Assembly: GCF_026212465.1 (NCBI RefSeq)
Contig: NC_080056.1
Span: 19,147,246 to 19,211,245 of the forward strand
DNA length: 64,000 nucleotides
Reading direction: 5' to 3'
Source: Amaranthus tricolor
Taxonomy: Eukaryota > Streptophyta > Magnoliopsida > Caryophyllales > Amaranthaceae
Under the pieces are notes generated by a model. The model had not been told where the DNA came from. It searched no databases and worked only from the letters and a program-made list of their open reading frames with translations. Shown here piece after piece: positions 1 to 10,397 of the stretch (position 1 is the stretch's first letter; the number at the start of each line of letters is the position of its first letter). The position numbers and the translations under genes are program-made.

Positions 1-572
1 AGAGCATTACTTGTACACTGCAACACACCCTGAAATTGAGTCTTAATACCATTTTTCATCCTGGAGCTTACAGCCCGACCCGAAAACCCATCAACACAAG
101 TGTTTTCATCCGTAAGAGCGGCACTGACCCAAGTTTGTACATTACTCATATGCCATAAGAAATCACTAGAATGGGCTCGGGCTGCGCTTTGGAATTCGTG
201 TATCGACATACTAAGTCTATCCACAGTGTCTCCAATGACCTCAAAACAGTCCTTTATTGGCCCGAATTCACTGGGCTTTAGCCCATTGGAATGAGCCAAA
301 TGGGCCACATAGGCTTTAGTGTAACGGGCCTTGGCTAGGCTCACTATAAGAGCAGTTTGTGTTAATTGGCGTTGGCTTGTTTGGATTTTATTGGCAAAGG
401 AGGAGAGTGATTGGACACAAACTGTTGGGTAGGTTGTGGAGCTACATTTTGATTGTATAAAATTGTTAGTGGTGGTGGTGGAGGCGGGCCCTACCGCCGC
501 CGCGGAAGAGGTGATGTAGAGGAGAGAGAAAATAAATAAGGGAAAAATGAAAGTAGCCATGAACAAGTTCAT
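1..572 (-). CDS. Pectin methylesterase inhibitor-like protein, 3' end outside window
   Basis: The minus strand reads from an ATG at 572 with no stop before the window edge, giving the first 190 residues. A hydrophobic N-terminus (about residues 5-26, ending in SSAAA) looks like a secretory signal peptide. The mature part has the plant invertase/pectinesterase-inhibitor layout: C43 and C52 in KCSSTTYPTVC, C109 in DCFEV, C159 in DENTCVDGF and C186 in LQCTSNA. Family members of about 200 residues form a four-helix bundle in the apoplast and block pectin methylesterase or invertase. A second in-frame ATG lies four codons downstream (560); I chose 572 because it keeps the full signal peptide and follows a TATA-like box. 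No break is visible. Whether it inhibits an esterase or an invertase cannot be told from sequence. It could also be the pro-region of a larger PME, because the 3' end is missing. Confidence 0.85.
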   Translation of the reverse strand, partial: MNLFMATFIFPLFIFSLLYITSSAAAVGPASTTTTNNFIQSKCSSTTYPTVCVQSLSSFANKIQTSQRQLTQTALIVSLAKARYTKAYVAHLAHSNGLKPSEFGPIKDCFEVIGDTVDRLSMSIHEFQSAARAHSSDFLWHMSNVQTWVSAALTDENTCVDGFSGRAVSSRMKNGIKTQFQGVLQCTSNA

Positions 573-633
573 AAACAAAATTATATTTTGAAAATTTTAT
601 GTAATGTACATAGATATATAAGGGAAAAATATG

Positions 634-643
634 TATTTATATA
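634..643 (-). promoter_or_regulatory. TATA-box candidate for the inhibitor gene
   Basis: On the minus strand the sequence reads TATATAAATA, about 62 bases upstream of the chosen ATG at 572. That is a normal distance for a plant TATA box followed by a short leader. This is a motif match only. Confidence 0.45.
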
Positions 644-991
644 AGTGGAAGTTAGGAAGGAAAAAGATGGTAATAAATTGGAGGAGAAGGTGTTCACATG
701 TCTTGTTGTATTTCCAGTCCAAGGAGGACCCATTTTGAGCTGGATTTTGTGTTAAATTTCCACTCTTAGTGCTTGTAGAACTAATAATTACTTCTGTATT
801 ACTGCTCCATTCTTTAGTACATTAATAATAACAGTATCTTTTAGCCGTTCTGCATCAAGATGAATCTAACAAGATCCCATATGAATATATTTTGTCTTGA
901 ATATGGTAGTGATTGGCAAATTAGCTTATTTAGCAATTTTAGCTTATTTTGATGTAAATAGATGGTTGGGTAGTCAAAATAGCTAATGCTA

Positions 992-1190
992 GTGTTTGGT
1001 GAAGTAGCTGGTTGAAACATTTAATTGATACGAGTAAGTTGTTTTTGAACAATCCTGTCTTTGGACAAGTTGCTTATGACAGCGGGTTTAAAATCAGCTG
1101 GTCAAACCCAGTTAATAAAATCAGTTGATCATATCAGCCATTATAATCAGCTATCAGCTACCAGCTATCATCCATCTTCCAAACACCATT
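992..1190. repeat. Possible MITE relic in the 573-4249 spacer
   Basis: The segment starts GTGTTTGGTGAAG and ends TTCCAAACACC, a short inverted terminal match of the kind seen in hAT/PIF-type MITEs. Inside are several repeats of the short motif TCAGCTATCAGC. No clear target duplication was found. The surrounding spacer (573-4249) is AT-rich and shows no coding region that I can support. Confidence 0.3.
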
Positions 1191-1642
1191 TATATACTTC
1201 AAAAATCAAATTTAAATTTCTCTCGTAAAGAAGAAAAACTTAATGTAGACAAACAAAAAAGAACGGAAAGAGTATTTAGAAGTGTGTAAAAGTATACTTG
1301 AATTATCAAATTTGAAATATCTCGTTCAAAAAATCGGACAATTTATCTCATAATTGAAAACCGGATGAATCGGATCGAATATCCGATAAAGTGGAAGCTA
1401 AATCGGAATTTTTATAAAACCGGATATCATGTTCAACTAACTTCTCTAAATCGGTGCGGTCTTATTTGTTAAGATTGCTTTTAGGAACAAGTAATTCATT
1501 AAATTTAGATTTCAATTATAAAAAAATAAATAAATAATTTGAGAATATTAACGTTTGGGTATAAATGTTTAGGAGTGTTTGGAAAGGTGTTTTAAATAAT
1601 TGTTAATATTAATCACTAGTATAAACTAACTAGTATAAACAC

Positions 1643-1656
1643 CCGTGCATGCACGG
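1643..1656. repeat. 14-bp perfect palindrome with CATGCA core
   Basis: CCGTGCATGCACGG is self-complementary. It follows the small direct repeat ACTAGTATAAAC (around 1615-1641) and contains a CATGCATG-like RY core. It may be the hairpin near the end of a small transposable element. No function is shown. Confidence 0.4.
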
Positions 1657-2324
1657 AGTTTTTAATTTAAATATATAAAACATTATAATTCAAAAATACA
1701 AATGTAAGTGTAAATTATAGTTATCAAGTTTACTCTTTTTTCATTAATAAGTGATGATTTTTACAAAAATAAAATCGTATTTATAGGATAGAGAAATTGT
1801 TGTAAACAATAATGTATAATTGTTGTAAACAATAATGTATAACTAACAATATAATTCATTTTAAAAAGTAATAAAGATTTTTTAATAACAATAACAATTC
1901 AAAGGATATAAGATACCTCTTTTTATACAACATGCTTTTACTTGTGGTTAATTATATACCTCTTTTTAAAAAATTGTCATTAGTTAAATATCAATCGCCA
2001 GAAACTCAGAGTAAATTAAAACAAAAAAACATTAAATCATCAAAATGGTTGTGCGATTTTTTTCTAGTGATTTCTCTCGTGCCAATGAATTCTAGGGCCA
2101 TATCTTTCTTTATGGATACTGATTGCTGCTTTCCTTCCCTATTCAGACTCCGATCATAATTTATAAACGAGATACAATGACTATAATGGTGATGGTTGTG
2201 CCTGTTTTGATAATAGATAATGATCATAATTTAAACTAAGTAGAGGGAGCATGATTCTTAACCAAGTTGGATTAGCTCACAACAAAATAGATGATACTCC
2301 CTTCTTAGTATAGGTATGCTTTTG

Positions 2325-2530
2325 CCACAGACATAACACGTGGTTAATCATATTTTTCTGCCATATGCTTTTATTTGTGGCTAATTATATTAATCTGTCA
2401 CATGTATTTGACCGTGGCTAATTTAATCTTCTGCCACATTAATTAATCCGTGGCTAATCATATTCTTCTGCTACATACAATAACCTATGACAAATTATAC
2501 TCGTCTACTACATAAACAACACACAACTAC
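2325..2530. repeat. Degenerate tandem repeat, about 45-bp unit
   Basis: About four to five diverged copies of a unit are present. Each unit pairs CTGCCACAT-like and GTGGCTAAT-like half sites, separated by about 12 variable bases. Each unit is itself roughly an inverted repeat. Arrays like this are typical of the subterminal regions of CACTA elements, but I did not find a CACTA terminus next to it. Confidence 0.5.
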
Positions 2531-3182
2531 AAATCATTCCTACAATTAAACTTGTGGATAAAATAAATACTATTTGCACGAAAATTCAACTAATAGTGTG
2601 GTAGTGGTGACAAATCTGTTATACATCCTTAGTCAAAAGTATTTCCATAAATATACATAGTTCTAAGTAAAAAACTATTCGCTAATTACACACAACATTT
2701 TATAACTAATATAAATTCATCGTCTTCCTTGCAAATTAAACATGAATATATTTATCTCAACTCTACTGCATTGATATAACAACTTCGGCTATTAGAATCC
2801 AAAATCCATTTCATTACAAATAAAAAAATAACATATTATAATTTGTATGTCTATATATAAAAAACTAGAAAGAAATAAAAAAATATATAAATTTTAACAC
2901 CAATATTATTTTCAGTATACTTATCTACTGTATTGAAATACATCAATGAAATTAGCCAAAATAACTTTAGTAATCTATAACAACAAAAAAAAGATAGAAG
3001 TTGGTTTCTAGAAAATTCAAGAAGTCAAAGATAATCAATATAGATCGTTTTTGCAAGCAATTCAAGAAAAACAAAGTTAATCAAATTTTGCTAGCTAAAA
3101 CCTCATGCTCATGCTATCACATAACCCTCACACATCACACAAGACGACACAACACAGACAATACTTCATCACAAGGATATTA

Positions 3183-3440
3183 GGGGGTGTTTAGTTTATA
3201 GTTTTTGGCTTATTTTTTTGGTTGACTTTTAACTTTTGGCTTATTGGTTGGTCAAACAGACAGAAAAAGTGGCAGGTAAATGGCTTTTAAAGTTGCTGAA
3301 AAGCTGATTTTTTAAACCAAAATAAAAAAAGCTACTCGAGCTAGCTTTTTTGTTTGACTTTTGGCTTATTGGCCCACTTTTTCTCTACTAAATAGCTAAC
3401 AACCAATACTCAAATTTACAAAATACCTCTTAGATAGTTC
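3183..3440. repeat. TTTTGGCTTATT-repeat segment, possible MITE relic
   Basis: The motif TTTGGCTTATT occurs three times. The segment opens with GGGGGTGTTTAG, a start common to plant MITEs, and contains the hairpin-like GCTACTCGAGCTAGC. The far end lacks a convincing inverted terminus, so this may be a fragment. Confidence 0.3.
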
Positions 3441-3794
3441 TAGTTAGTTGTACAACTCCTATTGTTCTTTACATGATAATGTGCTAATAAAAATATATTC
3501 TACATAGTAATATACGGAGAAAAATAACACAATGCATAAAGCAACATTGAAAAAACTAACTTAAAGTAGAGAACAATACAGTAGAAGAAGAGGTTGAATA
3601 CAAGAAGAACAGACATGGAGATACCACACTTACAAAAACCAAATCGGTAACATGAAATATAGTCGACTTAAATTTTACCTGTGCCTGAACTTCAATCAAA
3701 GTAAAGCAAATCAAACCGAAATTAAATCGAATTGAAAAGTAATAAAAGCTAAAACTTCAATTTAACATCAAATCAATAAGTATAACACAGATTC

Positions 3795-4150
3795 TTATTT
3801 GAGACCGTCTTCATAAAAAACGCGTTTGAATGGATCGGTCCATTATTAATAAAAAATAACTACCAGAAAGATGCGTGTTGTATAATTCTATTTGAAGTTG
3901 ATGTTATAATCTATTAATGTTGGTATTAAAAACCTATTAGAGTTGGTATTATAACCAATTAAAGTTGATATCTCCAAATAGATTCTAATATCAACTTTAA
4001 TAGGTTATAACACCAACTCCAAATACCAATTTTAAGAGGTTATAACATCAACTTTAATAGGTTATAATATACCAACTTCACTACGTTATTATAACACCAA
4101 CTCCAAATAAGATCAAACACGCACATCATTTTTTAGATTTTTCTTTTTTT
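3795..4150. repeat. Inverted and tandem GTTGGTAT/ATACCAAC repeat block
   Basis: From about 3880 to 4110 the sequence alternates short units such as GTTGGTATTATAACC and AACACCAACTCC in both orientations, so the left part is roughly the inverse complement of the right part. The block is bordered by GAGACCGTCTTCAT at 3801 and by GAGTCGTCTCTTAT near 4170. Similar units recur at 54440-55320 and around 56130-56500. It is probably a foldback-type or MITE-derived repeat. Confidence 0.45.
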
Positions 4151-4254
4151 TAATTATTTGGCCTGGGCCTGAAGAGTCGTCTCTTATAAAAACGATATCA
4201 GAGCGCTTGTAAATATAATGGCACACAAATTACGGTTGGAGAGATGTTGAAAAT

Positions 4255-4453
4255 TGAAAGATTTAAGATACTGATTTGGGATGAATACTGTGTATTTTTG
4301 TATTGATTTTCATTATGATTACAGCCCTTACATTTATACAAAAAACTAAGAATTAAATCAGGAAATACTTAGCTTGGGAAATCAGTAATTACCTAAAAAT
4401 ATTGAACTAAATAAGGTAAATATAGATTCTAGGAAATCAGTAATATTTCCACA
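4255..4453 (-). repeat. Copia 3' LTR (199 bp)
   Basis: It matches 9057-9255 in length and, by eye, in every base. It begins TGTGGAAATA and ends ATCTTTCA on the minus strand, and is preceded there by the purine-rich tract that primes plus-strand DNA synthesis. Confidence 0.95.
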
Positions 4454-4465
4454 CTCCCCCTCAAG

Positions 4466-7400
4466 TTAGGTCATGGGATTCCCAATACCTAACTTGGTTA
4501 AAGTAGTTTCAAATACTTCTGCTGGAACGGCTTTTGTGAGAATATCTGCAAGTTGATCTTCTAATTTCACATGTGGGATATGGATTATTTTTTTCTCCAG
4601 TTTCTCCTTTATGAAGTGTCTATCAATTTCTACATGTTTCGTTCGATCATGTTGAACTGGATTTTCTGATATGCCAATTGCTGCCTTGTTATCACAAAAT
4701 AATTTGCATGCTTCTGTAGGAGGGAAGTTTAGTTCACATAAGAGTTTCTTGAGCCATAGTATTTCTGTTATTCCTTTAGCAACTCCCCTGAATTCTGCCT
4801 CTGCACTTGATAGTGCGACCACTTTCTGTTTTTTGCTTTTCCAAGTAACTAAGTTACCTCCTATAAGGGTAAAATATCCCGATGTAGATTTTCTGCTGTC
4901 CCGATCACCTGCCCAGTCAGCATCAGTATATGCAATGAGATCTAGATGACCATTTTTCTTGTAGAAGACACCTTTGTCACTTGTACCTTTTAAGTATCTC
5001 AAGATCCTCATAACTGCTTCCATATGAGATGTCTGGGGTAGGTGCATAAAACGACTCACAACTCCAACTGCATAAGATATGTCGGGCCTAGTGTGAGATA
5101 GATAGATCAGCTTTCCTACCAATTTTTGATACTTTTCTTTGTCAGTTGGGTTTTCTCCTGGTGTTGTTTGTAATCTGTGGTTAGTAACAATAGGTGTTTC
5201 AGCTGGTTTGCAGTCTATCATACCTACTTCTACTAGTAGGTCCAAGATATATTTCTTCTGATTGATGAATATTCCTTTCCTTGAACGGAAAACTTCGATA
5301 CCAAGAAAATATTTCAAATTCCCCAAGTCTTTCATCTCGAATTCTTTAGATAATTTCTCTTTAAGATCCCTAATCTCTTCCTCATTATTCCCTGTTATGA
5401 TCATATCATCAACGTAAATGATCAAGCAAGTGATACGATCTTCTTCTTTCTTCAAGAATAGGGTGTGATCAGAGTTGCTTTGTTCATATCCAAATCTTCT
5501 CATAGCTATGGTAAATCTTCCAAACCAAGCCCTTGGAGATTGTTTCAAACCATACAGAGCTTTTCTCAGGCGACACCCTTCTCCTGGAGCAAATCCATCT
5601 GAAAAACCCGGTGGAGCATGCATGTATACTTCTTCTTCGATCTCACCATGAAGGAATGCATTTTTTACATCGAACTGATATAAGGGCCAATCCTTATTGG
5701 CGGCTATGGAGAATAGAACTCTGATGGTGTCTATCTTTGCAACTGGTGAAAAAGTTTCTGAGTAGTCAATCCCATATGTCTGTGTATACCCTTTTGCTAC
5801 AAGACGAGCCTTGTATCTTTCAATTGTCCCATCAGCATGATATTTTATTGTGAACACCCATTTACAACCAACAGTTTTCTTCCTTTTAGGTAATACACAT
5901 TTGTCCCATGTTCTATTTTTCTTCAAAGCTACGATCTCTTCTTTCATTGCTTCTCGCCACTTAGGATCCTGGAGGGCTTCTTCAGTATTACGAGGAAGGG
6001 AATTCGAGTATAGACTGGTTTGGAATGCCACTGCCATCTGTGCTAATTTATCCATATCATGGCTAACTGGATATCGAGATCTTTGTGATTCAAACTCAGG
6101 ATCATACCGCTTTGGAGGGATGCCTCTTTTGCTTCTTGGAGGTAATTCATACCTGCATGAGGGGTTAATAGTACAGGGCACATCATTCTGGGAGTTAGGT
6201 TCAGTGATTACCTCTTGAATGTCATGAGTTTCACAAACAACCTCTTGTTCACTAGATGCTTCAGACAAGGTGGAGGAGGTTTGAGGAGAAGGAAGAACTA
6301 TGTTTTCAGTGGCAATATCCGCGGGACTATCTACTTGCTCTTTTGGGTTCGGATCATTAGTTACAGATCGTGTAAGCCAGCTTAAGTCATCACATACAAT
6401 CTCCCCCTGAGGACGAGGCTGGGAGAAAAAATATGTGTTCTCAAAGAAATCACAATCCATTGTGGTGTAAAGTTTATTTTGGGTAGGATCGAAACAGCGA
6501 TACCCCTTTTTGTGAACACCATAACCCACAAAGATACACTTAATAGCCCTGGGTTCAAGTTTATTTCTAGCAGATTTAGGTAAATGGACATACACCACAC
6601 ACCCAAAGATCCGAGGGGGTAAGGAGTGGAGAGAGGGAGTGATTTTGTGATGATGGAGAATTTCAAGAGGAGTTTGGAATTTCAAGGCTTTTGAAGGTAG
6701 TCGATTTGTGAGATATGTGGCGGTGGCTATAGCTTCGGGCCAGTAGTAAGATGGGACATGGGCCTCAAACATAAGGGCTCGACTTATTTCAAGAAGAGTA
6801 CGGTTTTTCCTCTCAGCAACCCCGTTTTGTTGTGGTGTGTAAGGACATGAAGTTTGGTGAATAAGTCCATGAGTGGTGAAGAAGTTTTCCATAGTCTGAT
6901 TTATGTATTCCCCCCCATTATCGGATCGAAGAATTTGAGGTGTAGTCTTAAATTGGGTTCGAGTCATATTATAAAATTTAACAAATGCATCAAAAATTTC
7001 AGATTTGTATTTCAAAAAATACATCCAACACATCCGAGTACAGTCATCAATAAAGGAGACAAAATATGAGTATTTTTGATTGCTAGACTCAGGAGCAGGA
7101 CCCCAAACATCAGAGTGTATTAAAGCAAAAGGTTCACTACTATGACTATGACTCGGAGGATACGATTGTTTATGACTTTTGGCAAGAACACATGTTTCAC
7201 AGTCTAGATTAATATTACAATTTCTTAATGATGGAAAAAGTCGTTTTAGGTACCCTAATGAAGGATGTCCCAGACGTCGATGCCATGTCCATAACTGCTG
7301 ATCAGAGAACCCGTGAGCAAGCGAAGTGTGACCCTTTTGAATCGCCTCATCTAAATAGTACAAGCCATCTCGTTCAGTACCACGCCCAATAATCCTCCCG

Positions 7401-8974
7401 GTCTGAGCATCCTGTACAACACAATCAGAAGAGGTCATAAGCACAGTACAATTTAATTCCCGAGTCAATTGACTAATAGAAAGTAATTTATGAGATAATT
7501 CAGGAATTAGGAGACAATTATTCAATTTGAGGGACGAAGAGATAGAAACGGGCCCAGACTGATCAACATTCACACATTCTCCATTTGCCGTTTGGATATA
7601 AGTGCGGGTTTTTGGATGAGTGGATAAGAGATCGTGGGGATCAAATGTCATTGTATCAGTGGCCCCACAATCAAATATCCACTGAGATGAAACCGGTTTA
7701 CATATAAGACCAACTCTTTTTAGTGTTGTTTTTTGGGTTGTTGGGTGGTGGGCCGGTTGGAATTTTTGGAAATGGTTTTGGGCTGGTTGGGTTTTGGGCC
7801 GTAGGGTTTTATTTAAGGTGGGAGTTAGGGTTGTATAAAAGGGTTTTGTTTGGAAGGTTTTCATTTGCGCCTTTCCTCCTTCTCTCTCTTCCGGGCCGTT
7901 TCCTTCTTCCTCTTTGATTTGTTCACCTGTATCGCCATTGTTATCCTTTTTTGCCTCCATTATGTGGGTTGACTCATCTGTCATACCGGAAATAGGATGA
8001 GTACCGGTGACTATGTTGGCCTTGCCGCCGGTTCTGTTGATCGGAACCTTGGTGGCGGCTTTCCGTTGCCGGTGTTCCTCCCACCACTCCGGGTAGCCAA
8101 TAATTTTAAAACACCCTTCCTTGGTGTGTCGACTTCCTCCACAGTGGCTACACTTCAGGTAAGTTTTATCCTCCATGTCACGCCGGGATGAAGGAGTTGA
8201 CCGGTGGTGTTTAACGGCCAACCCACTTCCGATCTCTGAGGGATTATTTCCCGATGATGAAGCGTGTGTCATTATACCACGCCTTGTAATTTCTCGTCTG
8301 ATTGTTGCGTATGCCATTTCTACTGTTGGTAATGGTTCTTGATTCAGTAGATCTCTCTTTTCTTTGTCAAAGGTTTCGTTAATTCCGGCCAAGAACTGGA
8401 ATAAACGTTGTTTTTGAATGTATGTGTTAAAAATTGTGATGTCCTCAGCATGTATCATAGGATTCGGTTGCCTTCGATCTATTTCTTTCCAGATTGTTGT
8501 CAGTTTCCCGTAGAAAACTTCCAGAGGATCTTGGTTTTGTTTGATACTATTGGCTTGAGAACTTAGATCAAAAATCTGAAGTTCGTCCCTACCACTGTTC
8601 AAAAGGACTTCAATTCCTTTCCATAAGTCTCTTGCAATAGTGTAATCTAAGAATTGGTTTACCAGATCTGTGTCGATATTCGAAATAATGCATGAAAGAA
8701 CTATTGAGTCTTTTTGCTTCCATGTCTTATAATTCGGATCTGTGATACAAGGTGGATCGTCTATAATGTGACTGAGACGTCCCCTGCATTCTAGGGTTAT
8801 TTGCATCATTTTACACCAAGTTGTGTAATTCTGATAATTTAGTTTTTCGGCTAATTTTAAGTCTGGTGAAATGGTTTCAAGATTTGTGTTTGGATTATGC
8901 ATTTGTTGAAACAGTCTGAACATATGTTCCATCTGTTCCATGGTTATAATTTGTTTGGGATCAGTTTCTGCCAT
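4466..8974 (-). CDS. Copia gag-pol polyprotein, intact (1502 aa)
   Basis: This single frame encodes the whole copia replication set in standard copia order. The gag core carries the UBN2-type motif LNYQNYTTWCK (about 45-55), followed by the zinc knuckle CSHCGGSRHTKEGC (275-288). The aspartic protease site is WIFDCGATDTM (about 432-442), with C where S or T is usual. The GAG-pre-integrase and HHCC region spans about 565-595 (WHRRLGHPS, CETCVLAK). Integrase DDE residues are D622 (IHSDVWGP), D685 (LRSDNGGEY) and E721 (QQNGVAERKN). Reverse transcriptase contains KWVFTIKYHADG and the YVDD active site, and RNase H contains YTDADWAG and SSAEAEF. No stop or frameshift is present. The ATG at 8974 is about 80 bases inside the 5' LTR, as expected. 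The product acts in cytoplasmic virus-like particles and then integrates cDNA in the nucleus. Confidence 0.96.
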   Translation of the reverse strand: MAETDPKQIITMEQMEHMFRLFQQMHNPNTNLETISPDLKLAEKLNYQNYTTWCKMMQITLECRGRLSHIIDDPPCITDPNYKTWKQKDSIVLSCIISNIDTDLVNQFLDYTIARDLWKGIEVLLNSGRDELQIFDLSSQANSIKQNQDPLEVFYGKLTTIWKEIDRRQPNPMIHAEDITIFNTYIQKQRLFQFLAGINETFDKEKRDLLNQEPLPTVEMAYATIRREITRRGIMTHASSSGNNPSEIGSGLAVKHHRSTPSSRRDMEDKTYLKCSHCGGSRHTKEGCFKIIGYPEWWEEHRQRKAATKVPINRTGGKANIVTGTHPISGMTDESTHIMEAKKDNNGDTGEQIKEEEGNGPEEREGGKAQMKTFQTKPFYTTLTPTLNKTLRPKTQPAQNHFQKFQPAHHPTTQKTTLKRVGLICKPVSSQWIFDCGATDTMTFDPHDLLSTHPKTRTYIQTANGECVNVDQSGPVSISSSLKLNNCLLIPELSHKLLSISQLTRELNCTVLMTSSDCVVQDAQTGRIIGRGTERDGLYYLDEAIQKGHTSLAHGFSDQQLWTWHRRLGHPSLGYLKRLFPSLRNCNINLDCETCVLAKSHKQSYPPSHSHSSEPFALIHSDVWGPAPESSNQKYSYFVSFIDDCTRMCWMYFLKYKSEIFDAFVKFYNMTRTQFKTTPQILRSDNGGEYINQTMENFFTTHGLIHQTSCPYTPQQNGVAERKNRTLLEISRALMFEAHVPSYYWPEAIATATYLTNRLPSKALKFQTPLEILHHHKITPSLHSLPPRIFGCVVYVHLPKSARNKLEPRAIKCIFVGYGVHKKGYRCFDPTQNKLYTTMDCDFFENTYFFSQPRPQGEIVCDDLSWLTRSVTNDPNPKEQVDSPADIATENIVLPSPQTSSTLSEASSEQEVVCETHDIQEVITEPNSQNDVPCTINPSCRYELPPRSKRGIPPKRYDPEFESQRSRYPVSHDMDKLAQMAVAFQTSLYSNSLPRNTEEALQDPKWREAMKEEIVALKKNRTWDKCVLPKRKKTVGCKWVFTIKYHADGTIERYKARLVAKGYTQTYGIDYSETFSPVAKIDTIRVLFSIAANKDWPLYQFDVKNAFLHGEIEEEVYMHAPPGFSDGFAPGEGCRLRKALYGLKQSPRAWFGRFTIAMRRFGYEQSNSDHTLFLKKEEDRITCLIIYVDDMIITGNNEEEIRDLKEKLSKEFEMKDLGNLKYFLGIEVFRSRKGIFINQKKYILDLLVEVGMIDCKPAETPIVTNHRLQTTPGENPTDKEKYQKLVGKLIYLSHTRPDISYAVGVVSRFMHLPQTSHMEAVMRILRYLKGTSDKGVFYKKNGHLDLIAYTDADWAGDRDSRKSTSGYFTLIGGNLVTWKSKKQKVVALSSAEAEFRGVAKGITEILWLKKLLCELNFPPTEACKLFCDNKAAIGISENPVQHDRTKHVEIDRHFIKEKLEKKIIHIPHVKLEDQLADILTKAVPAEVFETTLTKLGIGNPMT

Positions 8975-9044
8975 TGTTACAGGTAAGGGTTTTTGGGTAG
9001 ATGATGATAACCAATGGTTTTTCCGGTCCCGGAAAACACCTTTG

Positions 9045-9056
9045 GCTCTGATACCA
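9045..9056 (-). other. Primer binding site (initiator Met tRNA)
   Basis: TGGTATCAGAGC directly abuts the 5' LTR on the minus strand. It is the standard copia primer site complementary to the 3' end of initiator methionine tRNA. Confidence 0.9.
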
Positions 9057-9255
9057 TGAAAGATTTAAGATACTGATTTGGGATGAATACTGTGTATTTT
9101 TGTATTGATTTTCATTATGATTACAGCCCTTACATTTATACAAAAAACTAAGAATTAAATCAGGAAATACTTAGCTTGGGAAATCAGTAATTACCTAAAA
9201 ATATTGAACTAAATAAGGTAAATATAGATTCTAGGAAATCAGTAATATTTCCACA
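9057..9255 (-). repeat. Copia 5' LTR (199 bp)
   Basis: This is the promoter-bearing copy of the LTR pair and is identical by eye to 4255-4453. The host target duplication AAAAT follows at 9256-9260. Confidence 0.95.
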
Positions 9256-9659
9256 AAAATTACAATATACTGTGACTTCTAATGACATTAAAAACAAATA
9301 ATAGATCATTAAAATGGATGAATTCAAGTTTTTATTAAGAAAAAAAAATATATAATAATCAATTTTTTTGCCAGTGGATGAATAATCAATAATTCTTTTG
9401 TTCTTTTATATTTCTTCTCATTTACTTTTTTACAGTTTTTAAAATAAATTTTGAGCTCTGATATCTCTAAAATTGTATAATAATAAATTATAAAAAAATA
9501 CATAATAAAAAATAATATATTAAAATGAATTTAATATTTTCTCACATGGATATATTTTATCTTCTAAATATGTTACAAAAATATTAATCAAATTTCTCTC
9601 TTCTTAAAGTGGAACATTTAATACGAGAAGAAAATTAGAATACGAAGGGAGTATTACTC

Positions 9660-9900
9660 TTGTTTTGTACTTCCTCCTATTTACTAAAAATTGAATAATT
9701 ATTTTTTTCACGGTATTCAGTGAGATTATTCAATGTTTAATATTCCTTATTATGCATGACGAAACATTATAAAAAGTTAATATTAATAATCTTTATATTG
9801 AGATAAATCAAATAAGATTTCACTTTAACTATGTTTTAATTTATATATCAAAAATAAAATACAAATCAAAATTAATAAATAAATGGTGCTAAAAAATAAA
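9660..9900. repeat. Truncated Stowaway-type MITE, related to the next one
   Basis: The internal stretch around 9780-9860 (AATATTAATAATCTTTATATTGAG and onward) closely parallels 9980-10060 in the complete neighbour. The left end CTTCCTCCTATTTAC resembles a Stowaway terminus, but the right terminus is missing. It appears to be an older copy beside a newer one. Confidence 0.5.
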
Positions 9901-10125
9901 TACTCCCTCCTATTCATCTTAAAATACACTTATTTAATCCTTGTTATATCTAATTATGTATAATTAAAAATTATAAAATTTAATATTAATAAACTTTATA
10001 TTCAAACGAATCAAATAAAAGACTATATTTTAACTTATAGATTAATAATAAAATACAATTTAAATATAATAAATAAATAATATCTCAAAAATAAATAAAA
10101 CATCTAAAATGAATAGGAGTGAGTA
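9901..10125. mobile_element. Stowaway (Tc1/mariner) MITE, 225 bp
   Basis: The left end TACTCCCTCCTATTCATC and the inverse complement of the right end, TACTCACTCCTATTCATT, are near-identical inverted termini. TA at each edge fits the Stowaway target duplication. The interior is AT-rich and non-coding, so movement would need a mariner transposase in trans. Confidence 0.85.
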
Positions 10126-10397
10126 TTTCATTTTATCTAATAAAAAAGGTGGGAATAATGGTTGGCGAGCAGAATTCTTCAGTCCCACACAGTTGCCATC
10201 CTACAAGAAACAATGCTCATTGATATCATGTGAACAAAAGTTTGTTAGCTTTTCCTTCTTGGAATGCGTAACGTGAATGATCATAATCTAGTCCCAGAAC
10301 TGATCGTATGTTCACTAGCTAGTACTTCTATCATTTGCAATATTTAACATTTTTAAAAAATTTAATTTATTATTTTAATTATTTTAATATTAAATTA

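Larger units (their letters stand above)
4250..9260 (-). mobile_element. Complete, young Ty1/copia LTR retrotransposon with TSD
   Basis: The element runs 4255-9255 with LTRs of exactly 199 bp that look identical base for base. Both begin TG and end CA on the element's sense (minus) strand. The flanking five bases are AAAAT on both sides (4250-4254 and 9256-9260), a perfect target-site duplication. Next to the 5' LTR is TGGTATCAGAGC (9045-9056), the usual initiator-Met tRNA primer site. Next to the 3' LTR is the purine tract GAGGGGGAG (4454-4462). One uninterrupted gag-pol frame fills the interior. Identical LTRs mean insertion very recently on an evolutionary scale, and the element could still be autonomous. 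Confidence 0.96.

Noticed and set aside
4671..8191. Plus-strand open frames inside the copia element
   Set aside because: They are antisense shadows of the intact gag-pol frame.
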